64,000 nt of DNA from Lysinibacillus fusiformis (GCF_002845985.1 NZ_PDFK01000001.1:1-64000), one strand, 5' to 3'; positions 16,381 to 25,484 are shown, counted from the first letter of the stretch. Numbers and translations: made by a program. Notes: generated by a model not told the origin, from the letters alone.

Positions 16381-17546
16381 TTGAATAAAACAATTATTTT
16401 TTTATCAAAATCGATAAAATATTGCTTGCCTTCTCCTATTTTCTCTTTTGTAAATTGATTCTTATATACAAATATGTTTACATCACCATTTTGTGCATCA
16501 TATTTAACCGTTAGAATATAGTCCTTATTAAGGGTAATTACATACTCTTCTGCTGGAATTGAAATTATAGTTTTATTTTCAGTGATACTAATAATTTCTT
16601 TAGTTCTGTCATTTTGCTTTGGATCAACAATTGTTAGACAATCATCGTCTACAGCATAAACAATATCATAAAGAGTATTGAATTGTTTTCTTTTAATTAT
16701 TTTTGATTCTAAAATTGAATAATAGACTAATGTTGTTTGGTTATTAACAAAATCGTTAATTTGGAAACTCATAATACCATTAGTAATATCTCCTCCAAAA
16801 TAAGGGTAACCGCACTTGTGATTACAAGTAGAAATTCGAGTGAAAGTTACATCTAATTTTAGTTTTAAATTATGAATTAACTCTGTTATAGGAAGAATAT
16901 AAATACTATCATCTTCTTTTAAAGTCTTTTTGAAGAATTCGTGATTTGTTTCAGACATAAGGAAATGTTGCTTTTTGTCTTTCCAATTATATTTTCCATT
17001 TTGAACATATATATAATCAATTTCTCCATTTATAAAAGTGTCGATATAAGAATTGAAGAGTACATCATATTTATTCCCGGTATTATAGAAGACTTTTTCA
17101 ACTGAATCAACTAAAATAATATCATCTAATACTTGTAATAAAATATGGCGTCCATCGAGATTGTATATATAGCTTCGGGAGTTTATATTCTGAAACTCTT
17201 TATATCTTTCTTTATCAAAATTAATTGAACAGATTTTTTCTTCTGTCCATAAAACGCAATCAAATTTGCTTATTTCTAGATTAATATTATTCTCATTACA
17301 ACTTATTGAAAAATAAAAAAAATGAGTATCTTTTTTATTTTTCATTGTAATTTTATTGGCAAATTTATTGAATACTAACTTGGAAGTATTATTTGTGATC
17401 AAGTCGTAAAGCAATACTCCTTTATATACATTTCCAAACTCTCTTTCTCCTTTATTATCTTCGATAGAGAAAACGATTTTTTGTTCTAATGAAATATCTA
17501 TTTTTTCACAATATAAAGTAAAATCTATTTTTTTAATTTCAAACAT
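16377..17546 (-). CDS. Unknown cytosolic protein of the island
   Basis: 389 residues. I do not recognise it. It is rich in Ile, Asn, Lys and Asp, has no signal peptide or membrane helix, and reads as repeated short beta-strand segments (for example YIYNLDGRHILLQVLDD, YILTVKYDAQNGD), which suggests a beta-propeller-like fold. One Cys-x3-Cys pair with His occurs in ISTCNHKCGYPY near residue 240. The chosen ATG (17546) has GAGGTG 5 bases upstream; the adjacent ATG at 17549 is too close. It is coupled to traX by a 4-base overlap. A terminator separates it from the toxin-like gene. Confidence 0.55.
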   Translation of the reverse strand: MFEIKKIDFTLYCEKIDISLEQKIVFSIEDNKGEREFGNVYKGVLLYDLITNNTSKLVFNKFANKITMKNKKDTHFFYFSISCNENNINLEISKFDCVLWTEEKICSINFDKERYKEFQNINSRSYIYNLDGRHILLQVLDDIILVDSVEKVFYNTGNKYDVLFNSYIDTFINGEIDYIYVQNGKYNWKDKKQHFLMSETNHEFFKKTLKEDDSIYILPITELIHNLKLKLDVTFTRISTCNHKCGYPYFGGDITNGIMSFQINDFVNNQTTLVYYSILESKIIKRKQFNTLYDIVYAVDDDCLTIVDPKQNDRTKEIISITENKTIISIPAEEYVITLNKDYILTVKYDAQNGDVNIFVYKNQFTKEKIGEGKQYFIDFDKKIIVLFK

Positions 17547-17610
17547 CATGTCACCTCTTATAAAATCCTATTAAATTTTGTAAAATCAAATAATAATTAA
17601 CCAAAAAGCA

Positions 17611-17654
17611 GATAAATAAAGCAATAACTTCTTTTTATTATAGAAGCTATTGCT
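17611..17654 (-). terminator. Terminator after the toxin-like gene
   Basis: Stem AGCAATAACTTCT / AGAAGCTATTGCT (17620-17632, 17642-17654; one mismatch) followed on the minus strand by TTTATTTATC. It separates the peptidase/toxin-like pair from the two genes beyond. Confidence 0.8.
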
Positions 17655-17660
17655 CTTAAA

Positions 17661-18524
17661 TTACATGTAAAAAATATGATTATCTTTCTTTACATAGATT
17701 GCTCTACCTGTTCGTGGATCGATTTGAGTTTCTCTTAATGGATGCCAGTGTTTATAATAACCATCACCTTTACCAAAGGATTCTGTTGTGTGGTGAAGTG
17801 ATGCAGGTGGGTTTCCATTTCCACCTTTCCTTGCAGCTTCATTTGACTTACTTTCTGTTTTAGCCCATACATCTACTTTTTCAGATCCTTTAATGGCTGC
17901 AAATGCAGAAGCATCATCTTTAAATGCAGAACCAATATAAACATCGCCACCACTAATGAAAGCTTGGTAATAGTTGTATGGTTGATTTTTATATTTTGAC
18001 CAAACATGCGTTGCTAAATATGCAGTTACACCTGCAATAGTAATCGCGGCTGCATTGGCGGCTAACCAGCTTAATAAAGCGGCCCCTCCCCACTCAATAA
18101 CAGGAAGTAAGCCTAGTAATGGTCCTTGCGCTACTACCTTTTCAGTAAATTCTACAGTTTCTTCGATTTTGAATTTTTCAGCTGAATTAACATCTGTAAA
18201 TACAGCTTTAATACCGTCTTCTGATAATTCCTGTACATCAACCGTGTATTCGTATTCTTTATCACTACTAGCAAATTTTAGTAAACCTTCATCTTTTACA
18301 ATAGCTTTTAATGTATATTCATTTGTATTTTTATCTAAAGTAGCGTATAACTCATCTCCATTTGGATGTACAGCTTGGGCAATAATAATATCTTCAGTAT
18401 TTTCTATAATTTGAAATGCATTTTCAATTGGCTGATCCTCAAAATTATTCGCTAAAGCACCTGTACTAAAATTTGCAAATGCCAGGCAAGCAATCACAAA
18501 AACTAGAAAAAATTTCTTCATCAT
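17661..18524 (-). CDS. Secreted toxin-like protein with internal membrane segment
   Basis: 287 residues in four parts: a signal peptide (1-25, KKFFLVFVIACLAFANF then an Ala-rich cleavage area), a charged beta-rich region (30-130), a long hydrophobic Ala/Gly-rich segment (about 138-175) and a C-terminal basic domain with LHHTTES, KHWHP and a final PRTGRAIYVKKDNHIFY. This layout resembles proteins that databases label as SAR2788-family putative toxins; that is from memory. The His-rich C-terminus looks like the effector end of polymorphic toxins. GGGAG lies 6 bases before ATG. A membrane subtilase gene ends 26 bases upstream and is probably co-transcribed, so it might process this protein. Confidence 0.55.
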   Translation of the reverse strand: MMKKFFLVFVIACLAFANFSTGALANNFEDQPIENAFQIIENTEDIIIAQAVHPNGDELYATLDKNTNEYTLKAIVKDEGLLKFASSDKEYEYTVDVQELSEDGIKAVFTDVNSAEKFKIEETVEFTEKVVAQGPLLGLLPVIEWGGAALLSWLAANAAAITIAGVTAYLATHVWSKYKNQPYNYYQAFISGGDVYIGSAFKDDASAFAAIKGSEKVDVWAKTESKSNEAARKGGNGNPPASLHHTTESFGKGDGYYKHWHPLRETQIDPRTGRAIYVKKDNHIFYM

Positions 18525-18550
18525 TTAACTCTCCCTTATCTATATCACTA

Positions 18551-19393
18551 CTATTTTACTAATTTTTCCAATAGACAAATTACGTCTTTATAATTACGAG
18601 TTTGATATTGATCAATTATCAGTGCTATAAGACCCGTAATATGTGGAGTGGCTATGGAATTCCCTTCAGATACTATGTATTTCCCACCTATAGCTGTAGT
18701 AAAAATATTATTTCCAGGGGCAAAAAAATCTACTTCTTCAGTAGATAAAAGATTTTTCCATTCTAAAGAAGCTACAGCAATTACACCCTCATATAAAGCG
18801 GGATAACCAGGACCTCTTTCTTTGTTGTTATCAATAGCTGCTACGATAAATATGCCCGCATTAATTGCTTTATTAATTACATTAAAAAATTTTTGATCAT
18901 TTTTGATTGTGGAAAAACTCATATTAATAATATCTATTTCATTGTCGATGCACCATTCAATTCCTTGAATAACATCTTCAATTTCCCCTTCACCAAATTC
19001 ATCCAAAACTTTAATAGGATATATTTCCGCTGATGGAGAAATACCTACTACACCAATATCATTATTTTTCGCGGCTATAACTCCTGTTACTTTCGTACCA
19101 TGTCCTGAGTCGTCAATAGGTAAACTATTATTGTCAATTGCATTGAAACCTGTGTTTATTTGGCCTTCAAAATCAGGATGTTCAAAATCAAGTCCGGTAT
19201 CTAATATTGCAATCCTAATTTTCTCACCAAAATATCCTTTGTCCCATACCTCTTCAACTCGAAAATGTTCTATACCATCTGGATACGCTTGGTTTTCATA
19301 TAAGTCTTCAATTGAAATATTTTTTTTATGTTCGTATAAGAAAGCCACACTTATAATACATATTGCTAGAAAAACATATTTTTTAAATCTCAT
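18551..19393 (-). CDS. S8 family serine peptidase (subtilase), membrane-anchored
   Basis: 280 residues. The triad is complete: Asp in AILDTGLD (about 66), His in GHGTKVTGV (about 97) and Ser in EGNSIATPH (about 244), with the oxyanion Asn in AAIDNNK. The N-terminus is a single hydrophobic helix (about 6-22), a signal or anchor. There is no I9 prodomain and the chain is short for an S8 enzyme, so it is a minimal catalytic domain. The start is ATG 19393 with AAGGGA 9 bases upstream. It lies immediately before the toxin-like gene, which is the likely substrate or partner; that is inference. Confidence 0.85.
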   Translation of the reverse strand: MRFKKYVFLAICIISVAFLYEHKKNISIEDLYENQAYPDGIEHFRVEEVWDKGYFGEKIRIAILDTGLDFEHPDFEGQINTGFNAIDNNSLPIDDSGHGTKVTGVIAAKNNDIGVVGISPSAEIYPIKVLDEFGEGEIEDVIQGIEWCIDNEIDIINMSFSTIKNDQKFFNVINKAINAGIFIVAAIDNNKERGPGYPALYEGVIAVASLEWKNLLSTEEVDFFAPGNNIFTTAIGGKYIVSEGNSIATPHITGLIALIIDQYQTRNYKDVICLLEKLVK

Positions 19394-19924
19394 ATTCAAA
19401 ATTCCCTTAAACTAGTTTATTTATACCAAACTTATAACCTAATATGATATTGGATTGGAACTGGTAAATAGGCAATTTATCTATTAACAATCAAGTAGTT
19501 ACTTCCTCCTTATAAGTTATAATTACACAATATGGAACTATTTAATATTAATTGGTAAAAATGTAAATGTCAATACAAGTAAATTATTGATTACTTTGAA
19601 TAAAGAAAACAAGAATTATATGTACAAATAGAAAAACGTTTTTATCAAAATATCGTTAGCGATATAAATTATTTTTAAGACTCTTGAAAGTAACAAACTT
19701 ATAAAATTGCTTTGTGATGTTCCTATATCTGTACATAAAAAATCATTTATCTTGACTCCTATTTATGGATAATTATGGATTATTTTAGCAGTAGTTTTCC
19801 TTGAGTTAATCCCTAACTTCCCCATAATTCTTTCATGGTTGATTTTAACGATGAATTTCTCTTAATCCCTAAATTGAAAATTGCACTAATCCTTGTGCCA
19901 AAAAAGCGCCCTATAATAAATTTC
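19394..19924. other. AT-rich stretch upstream of the subtilase
   Basis: No open frame with a ribosome site and no convincing hairpin was found in these 530 bases. It is very AT-rich and probably holds the promoter of the peptidase/toxin-like pair. Confidence 0.4.
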
Positions 19925-20135
19925 TGAACTGCACCCCAATTGTTAAACACATCTAACAACTAGAGGTGCATTTTTCATGACCAAATTTAAAAATAGAGGC
20001 TGTTACAAGATACCAGGTTGGTTCTGAGAGTATGAGAGACATCACAAAGCCTCTTGGTACTGAAGAGTCGGTAGTCTGTAATTGGATTAAGCAATTCAAA
20101 TACCATGAGTTTTGGAACAAATATTGAGTTTAAGA
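19925..20135 (+). mobile_element. IS3-family insertion sequence remnant (left end and orfA start)
   Basis: TGAACTGCACCCC at 19925 is typical of the left terminal repeat of IS3-family (IS150-like) elements. ATG at 19977 begins MTKFKNR; after a frameshift the sequence continues EAVTRYQVGSESMRDITK, then GTEESVVCNWIKQF, the helix-turn-helix of orfA transposase subunits. It stops at a TGA near 20127. No orfB or right end is present, so the element is dead. Confidence 0.7.
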
Positions 20136-20173
20136 AATATCGACAGGATGCTTTTTTTGATAAAAATTTAATT

Positions 20174-20317
20174 TTAGTTTTCTATGTTCAAATATTTTTC
20201 TGAATCCTTGAAAATATAAAGAGAATTGTACTTATAGCCGCCTAATTTAATAGACAAAGCCGAGGAAATGTTACAGTTAGCATTCATGCAGTTGTATTTG
20301 TGCAATGAATGTTTCAT
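20174..20317 (-). CDS. Hypothetical 47-residue protein
   Basis: A short frame with an excellent ribosome site (GGAGGAG, 7 bases before ATG). The peptide begins MKHSLHKYNCMNANCNISSA and ends in a charged tail (KDSEKYLNIEN); it has two Cys in a CMNANC arrangement and no membrane helix. I do not recognise it. It lies between an IS3 remnant and a terminator, so it could be a leftover rather than a working gene. Confidence 0.4.
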   Translation of the reverse strand: MKHSLHKYNCMNANCNISSALSIKLGGYKYNSLYIFKDSEKYLNIEN

Positions 20318-20347
20318 TTATCTTCTCCTCCTAATTTTAAATATAAT

Positions 20348-20373
20348 AAAAAGCACTCTCTCAAGAATGCTTT
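20348..20373 (-). terminator. Terminator after the truncated 20453 gene
   Basis: Stem AAAGCA / TGCTTT with additional inner pairs (20350-20373), and TTTTTATTATA after it on the minus strand. Confidence 0.6.
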
Positions 20374-20452
20374 ATAAGTCAGGATATATTGTTTTATTGT
20401 GAAACTTTATATCTTTCTCAAAATATTGCTGATTTTTTGAAATAAACTTCCT

Positions 20453-20760
20453 TTAATCAGCTTGATTTTTACGATGAACCTCAGTAAGATCTTTTATATA
20501 AATTAATGAATAGTCATCTTTAATATCCACTTCTAAAAAGTAATATTTTTTAGTTACTGTATCTTTTACTTCTATTGCTAACACCCCCATTCCTCTTAGG
20601 TAATTGTTTTCTTCAGATTTTAAATTTTCTCTACCAATGCCATAGTTAGTTTCAATATAGTTTTCCACATAGTTGTATACGATAGCGTTTCGAGATTTAG
20701 AATTAAAATAATTATAATTAATAAAAATAGCTACTATACGTTTTTTCGGAGCTTTTGGTG
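20453..20760 (-). pseudogene. Hypothetical gene, 5' end lost at an IS30 junction
   Basis: The clear part is 71 codons from a GTG at 20668: a small alpha/beta domain with VLAIEVKDTVTKKYYFLEVD and a charged end. The same frame stays open upstream to about 20760, adding a hydrophobic stretch (RIVAIFINYNYF) that looks like an N-terminal membrane helix. The GTG has no ribosome site. I infer a small membrane-anchored protein whose true start was removed when the IS30 fragment joined here. Family not recognised. Confidence 0.45.
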
Positions 20761-21102
20761 CTTTCCTTTTTGAAGGAGAACGGGTTTATAGGCACTTCTA
20801 AAAAAACTCGTAAGTTCAGCGATAGATGGTTTTAAAACTCAGTTGTCCCTGATAAAAGCGACCGACAATTTGTTCAGGCGACCAAGTATCCCGCAACTTT
20901 TCTTGAACAGTTTCTTTTACTTCTGGCGTACATTTTGACTTGGCACCACAGTTGGATTTATTTTTGTGGTAACGTACCTGTGCTTCGTCAGCCGTACTAC
21001 CGGCGTGGTGTTTTATTTCTCTGGAAATCGTAGAAGGTTGACGATTTAAGAGTTTCGCTATTTTACGAGTCGGATAATCAAGTTCTAGGTATGATTCTAT
21101 TT
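20740..21102 (-). mobile_element. IS30-family transposase fragment
   Basis: On the minus strand the frame reads IESYLELDYPTRKIAKLLNR then QPSTISREIKHHAG, the N-terminal helix-turn-helix of IS30 transposases, followed by WSPEQIVGRF and FKTIYR. After a frameshift, QKGKHQK appears, also part of the family pattern. About 115 codons remain; the first residues and the catalytic DDE domain are missing. It ends abruptly against the cbaA duplicate at 21103. Confidence 0.8.
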
Positions 21103-21199
21103 AATTTTAGTAGTCTTAATTATATTCGCTTACACAATTCCAATCTTCGAAATTATTTCAAATTCACCAGCGGGCTCAAACGGCTTTAAGCTTTGGTAA
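21103..21199 (+). pseudogene. Duplicate of the cbaA 3' end (last 32 codons)
   Basis: The sequence encodes ILVVLIIFAYTIPIFEIISN then SPAGSNGFKLW and a stop, matching the end of cbaA (ILVALILFAYTVPIIDIISN, SPAGSKGYQLW) at 15563-15658. DNA identity is about 80 percent by eye, differences are mostly silent or conservative and there are no frameshifts, so this tail came from a working but diverged cbaA allele. It is cut off at its 5' side by the IS30 fragment. Confidence 0.85.
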
Positions 21200-21203
21200 A
21201 GCA

Positions 21204-21243
21204 ACAAGCGATTTCTCTACAATGAGAAATCGCTTGTTTTTTT
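21204..21243 (+). terminator. Terminator in the cbaA duplicate
   Basis: A 14-bp stem ACAAGCGATTTCTC / GAGAAATCGCTTGT (21204-21217, 21224-21237) followed by TTTTTT. It is the counterpart of 15672 and abuts the end of the carboxypeptidase gene. Confidence 0.85.
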
Positions 21244-22738
21244 ATAGTTGATAGAGCTTCCTATATTTATCTTGTAAATAGTCTGCTAAGTATTTAGCAT
21301 TTAAGCCTTCCCCTGTCGCTTCTTTTAGCAATTCGAATGGCTTTTTCAATGCTCCATATTGATGAACTTTCTCAGTTAGCCACTCTCGAATTGGTAGTAG
21401 CTCTCCCTTTTCTAGTAATTCATCAAAGTTTGGAATATCCTTGTCCATCGCATGCTTCCACTGTGCTGCATAAACCATACCTAAAGCATAGGATGGGAAA
21501 TAGCCAAACATGCCCCCTGACCAGTGCATATCTTGTAATACTCCCTGTGCATCTGTCTCAGGACGAATGCCTAAATATTCCTCATATTTATCATTCCAAA
21601 CTTGTGGCAGATCTTTCGCCTGTAAATCACCATTGAACAGATCACGTTCAATTTCATAGCGAATCATGATATGTAGTGGATACGTTAATTCGTCCGCTTC
21701 AATACGAATAAAGGATGGTTCGACCATATTGATGGCACGTAAAAAATCGCCTAATGCAACATCGCCAAATTGTGCTGGTGAGAAATGCTGAAGACGCTCG
21801 TAGTTATGCTCCCAGAACTTTTCATTTCTGCCGACAAAGTTTTCATAAAATAATGATTGAGATTCATGAATACCCATTGAAGTACCAGTAGCCAATGGCA
21901 GACCTGCAAGCTTTTCATCAATGTTTTGCTCATACATCGCATGACCACACTCATGAATTGTGCCAAAAATAGCAGAACGGAAGTCATTTTCATCATATTT
22001 AGTGGTAATCCGAGCATCTCCATAGTTTAAGCCAATCATGAATGGGTGCACACTTTCATCCAAGCGCCCTGCATCAAAATCATAACCAAGCTGAGCAAGC
22101 AATTCTAACGATAATTCACGCTGTGCTTCACGTGGGAAATGCTTAAATAACATGCTTGTATCTGGTTTATTCGATGAATTGGCAATTTTTTGGACAAGTT
22201 CCACAATGGATGTACGTAGGTCACCAAATACTTGATCTAAAACATCAGTCGTCATATCTGGTTCATATAAATCGAGTAATGTATTGTAAGGAGATCCATT
22301 TTTAATTCCCCAATAGTGAATGAATTTTTTCTGCCATTGAATGATTTCCTCTAAATATGGAAGGAATAATGCAAAATTATTACTTGCCTTCGCTTCTTCC
22401 CAAGCAGTTTCAGACTTCGATTGAAGAATGACGTATTTTTTATACTCGTCAGCTGGAATTTTTTTGTTTTGATCATAATTCTTTCTTACTTCTTCCACTA
22501 AACGCAATGTTACATAGTCAAGATTAGCTTTTTGTGACTCTAAAGCTACTAAAAGCTCCCCCAATTCTTCACTTGTTTGCATATCAAATAAAGAAGCAGA
22601 TAATGTACCGATTACCTCTGAACGTTGTGCTAAACCTTTTTTCGGTGCACCCGTACGCATATCCCAATAAACGACATTGAGTGCTTCCTCATAATGCTGC
22701 ATTTTCTTCACATAGTCTGTAAATTGTTGAACTGTCAT
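21242..22738 (-). CDS. Metallocarboxypeptidase M32 (Taq family)
   Basis: 498 residues, the family length. The zinc site is HECGH near residue 264, followed by the HESQSLFYENFVGR block with the third ligand Glu. DMRTGAPKKG near the start and GYFPSYALGMVYAAQ near the end are also M32 marks. The enzyme removes C-terminal residues from peptides (not usually Pro, Gly or acidic residues) in the cytosol. GGAGG lies 8 bases before ATG. It stands alone; it converges with the duplicated cbaA tail, and without the island it would directly face cbaA. Confidence 0.92.
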   Translation of the reverse strand: MTVQQFTDYVKKMQHYEEALNVVYWDMRTGAPKKGLAQRSEVIGTLSASLFDMQTSEELGELLVALESQKANLDYVTLRLVEEVRKNYDQNKKIPADEYKKYVILQSKSETAWEEAKASNNFALFLPYLEEIIQWQKKFIHYWGIKNGSPYNTLLDLYEPDMTTDVLDQVFGDLRTSIVELVQKIANSSNKPDTSMLFKHFPREAQRELSLELLAQLGYDFDAGRLDESVHPFMIGLNYGDARITTKYDENDFRSAIFGTIHECGHAMYEQNIDEKLAGLPLATGTSMGIHESQSLFYENFVGRNEKFWEHNYERLQHFSPAQFGDVALGDFLRAINMVEPSFIRIEADELTYPLHIMIRYEIERDLFNGDLQAKDLPQVWNDKYEEYLGIRPETDAQGVLQDMHWSGGMFGYFPSYALGMVYAAQWKHAMDKDIPNFDELLEKGELLPIREWLTEKVHQYGALKKPFELLKEATGEGLNAKYLADYLQDKYRKLYQL

Positions 22739-22813
22739 GCATTCATCCTCCTTTTACATTATAAGTTTATCATATTTTCGAAAATTTTGTATATTGTGGA
22801 CTTTTTAGTATTT

Positions 22814-23908
22814 TTATTCAGAATATTCGTCTTTTACTTTCTCTATTATTTTTAAATATTGACTATCTCCTAACCCATAGTGAGGGAAGAGAGAAAATAA
22901 TTGCTTCATTAAATCCCCTAGCGGCTGCTCAAGATGCTTTTTTATATACGTCGTAATATCATTTTCTTCCTGTAAATAATTAAAATATAATTGAATGCCC
23001 TGATACATGACGGGTAAAAGTGTAGCCTTCGGAAAACGATGGTGCATGAAAACTTCTTGATAGACCTCTAGATAGCCTCCTAACTCCAGCTCTGTTTCCT
23101 CCACATCATAGGTCGTTTCCTTGACCATATGGAAATAGACGTTGCCTTGATATCCTTGTTGTTCGAGAAAAGCAAGCATGGTCAATAAATTCATCTGACA
23201 AAACATATCATCCCCAAACCATAACACAATGCATTGATAGTCTTTTGTCCATAGAGGCTTCAAAGGATTCAATGTCATTTGCTCGTATGCCTGTAATGAC
23301 ACTTGATGCCCAGCCGCTCGGATTTGATTGAATTCCTCGCTGAAAATCGGGCTAGCAGTCGGATTCGTACACATGGCTTCATTGAAAGGTACATAATCAC
23401 TATTTCCCATTAATTGATGTTTTGCAAATTCTTCATACATCATCTGACCATTTAATACATTCAAAGTCTCTTGATCAAATTGCTCAAAAATCTTTTCCTG
23501 TAATTCCTTAATTTTCAATTTTTGAGAAATGTCCATTATAAACCAGCCTCTTTCATCATTTAAATTTAACTTCACAAATGTTTGCATAGGCTGAGGAGAC
23601 CTCCTATAATCATACGGGCTTATGCCAAAGACCCTTTTAAATGCTCTTGAAAAGGATTCCTGAGATGATAAACCATAGCAGAAAGCAATATCAATAATTT
23701 TCTCCTCTGTCTCTTTTAATACCAAGGATGCAAGATAGATTTTTCGTAATGACATATATTTTTTAATCGTCATCCCCGTCATCTGATGAAATTTGAAAGA
23801 ACAATAATAAGGAGAATAGCCCATCTCCCTCCCTAATTGCTCTAACGAAAACCCTTCTAAGAGATGACCTTCAATGCAATCAATCATCTCCTGTACGATG
23901 TTGTTCAT
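22814..23908 (-). CDS. AraC-family transcriptional regulator
   Basis: 364 residues. The DNA-binding domain is at the N-terminus (about 8-105): two helix-turn-helices with LEQLGREMGYSPYYCSFKFH and a second one ending FSRAFKRVFGISPYDYRR. The remaining 250 residues are a ligand or partner domain that I do not recognise. The start is ATG 23908 with GGAGGG 6 bases upstream; longer frames reach 23995 but lack a ribosome site. It lies upstream of the carboxypeptidase on the same strand with a 75-base gap. Target genes and signal are unknown. Confidence 0.8.
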   Translation of the reverse strand: MNNIVQEMIDCIEGHLLEGFSLEQLGREMGYSPYYCSFKFHQMTGMTIKKYMSLRKIYLASLVLKETEEKIIDIAFCYGLSSQESFSRAFKRVFGISPYDYRRSPQPMQTFVKLNLNDERGWFIMDISQKLKIKELQEKIFEQFDQETLNVLNGQMMYEEFAKHQLMGNSDYVPFNEAMCTNPTASPIFSEEFNQIRAAGHQVSLQAYEQMTLNPLKPLWTKDYQCIVLWFGDDMFCQMNLLTMLAFLEQQGYQGNVYFHMVKETTYDVEETELELGGYLEVYQEVFMHHRFPKATLLPVMYQGIQLYFNYLQEENDITTYIKKHLEQPLGDLMKQLFSLFPHYGLGDSQYLKIIEKVKDEYSE

Positions 23909-23980
23909 CCACATCCCTCCTACTTTGATTATAGTAGAAGGCATCATTGTTTTTATGATATAAGTTGTGAATGTGCAATA

Positions 23981-24014
23981 AAAAAACTGTAGCAAACTTT
24001 TGAGCTTGCTACAG
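23981..24014 (-). terminator. Terminator of the eut operon
   Basis: Stem CTGTAGCAA / TTGCTACAG (23987-23995, 24006-24014) followed on the minus strand by TTTTTTTATTG. It lies 155 bases beyond the malate dehydrogenase gene. Confidence 0.85.
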
Positions 24015-24168
24015 TTTATCCTCTTACAAATAAGAGCTTTATATATTATTAGGGGGATTTTAACTAGCTTTCAAGTCATGTTCGGTTTCCAATCAAACAT
24101 TAATTAAGAGCAATAAGAAAGAAAGTTGGGGATACTTTCTTTCTATCAAAGAACAGAGTCTGTTTACC

Positions 24169-25116
24169 CTATTCAATGTTTTGGCAAATAGCAATCACTT
24201 GCTTCACAGCCTCAGCTGAATGCTGGAGAGCTGCTTGTTCTTCAGTTGTTAGGTGCAATTCAATCACAGATTCAATCCCATTGCCACCTAAAATAGTTGG
24301 TACACCTAAAAACAGATCGTTGTAGCCATACTCTCCTTCTAATAGGGCAATAGAGGGGATAATTTTTCGTTGATCTTTCATAATAATTTCTACCATTTGT
24401 GCACACGCTGCTGCTGGTGCATAGTAGGCACTACCATTGCCTAGCAATCCGACAATCTCACCGCCGCCCTTACGTGTACGTTCAACGATTTGTTGTAGTC
24501 GATCCTGGGGAATTAGCTTTTCTAATGGAATGCCTCCTGCATAGGAATAGCGAATTAATGGCACCATTTCATCACCATGTCCACCTAACACAAAGCCTGA
24601 TACATCCTCTGGAGCAATTTGTAGCTCTTGTGCAACAAATGTATTGAAACGGGCTGTATCTAATACACCAGACTGACCGATAATCCGATTTTTGGCAAAG
24701 CCTGTTTCCTTATGACACACATAGGTCATGGCATCAACCGGATTACTTAACACAAGGACAATACTGTTGGGTGCATAGTGTTTAATCTGTCTTGACACTT
24801 GTTGAATGATTTTCGCATTTGTTGTGACTAAATCATCGCGGCTCATCCCTGGTTTACGAGGGATACCTGCTGTAATGACCACAATATCAGCACCAGCAAT
24901 ATCTTCGTAATGACTTGTCCCTTTAATCGACACATTGAATTTTTCGATAGGGCCTGTTTGTAGTAAATCCAATGCTTTCCCTTTTGTCGGGTTCTCCGCT
25001 TCTGGAATATCTACTAGCACCACATCGCCTAATTCTTTCTGTGCTAAAAATAAACTTAATGTAGCACCTGTATGACCTGCACCAATCACAGCAATTTTAT
25101 TTTTACGAAATGCCAT
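24169..25116 (-). CDS. mdh: Malate dehydrogenase at the end of the eut operon
   Basis: 315 residues of the LDH/MDH superfamily, closely resembling Bacillus malate dehydrogenase. NAD site [15 protein letters not shown]; substrate loop [13 protein letters not shown], in which Arg at the discriminating position selects malate/oxaloacetate over lactate; catalytic His in [12 protein letters not shown]. Its ATG overlaps the stop of the shell-protein gene (TAATG), so it is truly part of the eut operon. No encapsulation helix is seen at either end. No EutG-type alcohol dehydrogenase was found in the operon, so this enzyme may take over NADH reoxidation or feed acetyl units into C4 metabolism; both are inference. 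It may be a second mdh beside the TCA-cycle copy, which is not in this window. Confidence 0.88.
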   Translation of the reverse strand: MAFRKNKIAVIGAGHTGATLSLFLAQKELGDVVLVDIPEAENPTKGKALDLLQTGPIEKFNVSIKGTSHYEDIAGADIVVITAGIPRKPGMSRDDLVTTNAKIIQQVSRQIKHYAPNSIVLVLSNPVDAMTYVCHKETGFAKNRIIGQSGVLDTARFNTFVAQELQIAPEDVSGFVLGGHGDEMVPLIRYSYAGGIPLEKLIPQDRLQQIVERTRKGGGEIVGLLGNGSAYYAPAAACAQMVEIIMKDQRKIIPSIALLEGEYGYNDLFLGVPTILGGNGIESVIELHLTTEEQAALQHSAEAVKQVIAICQNIE

Positions 25117-25484
25117 TATGCGTCACCTCTATTATCTGTCGGTGATGTTGTGTCTGCTGTTTTTTTAGCACGTGTTGATGCTGTTGTAGTGGCAGGCTTT
25201 TTCTTTGATGCCTCTGGTCCTTTAATCATTTGGAATACTTCTTCATCAGGTCTCGGAATGACGTGAGCACCTAATAATTCACCAACACGCATGGCAGCAG
25301 CCTTACCAGCTTCCACTGCTGCTTGTACAGAACCTACGTCGCCCTTTACGACTATCGTCACAATACCACCATCGACGAATTCTTGTTTAACGATTGTCAC
25401 ATCTGACGCTTTAATCATCGCATCAGCCGCTTCATATGAACCAACTAATCCTTTGGTCTCAATCATACCAATTGCACTACTCAT
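25116..25484 (-). CDS. BMC-H shell protein with basic C-terminal tail
   Basis: 122 residues. Residues 1-90 are one BMC domain very similar to EutM ([41 protein letters not shown]), forming hexameric tiles of the microcompartment shell. Residues 91-122 are an added low-complexity tail rich in Lys, Thr, Ala and Ser ([20 protein letters not shown]). The start is ATG 25484 with AGGTG 6 bases upstream; a GTG at 25493 lies in the ribosome site. It overlaps eutN by 8 bases and mdh by 1. The tail could reach to the concave side and bind cargo or nucleic acid; its role is unknown. Confidence 0.88.
   Translation of the reverse strand: MSSAIGMIETKGLVGSYEAADAMIKASDVTIVKQEFVDGGIVTIVVKGDVGSVQAAVEAGKAAAMRVGELLGAHVIPRPDEEVFQMIKGPEASKKKPATTTASTRAKKTADTTSPTDNRGDA

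Noticed and set aside
15659-21243. Prophage or integrative conjugative element
   Set aside because: TraX alone is not evidence of conjugation, and no integrase, relaxase, capsid or replication gene is present.
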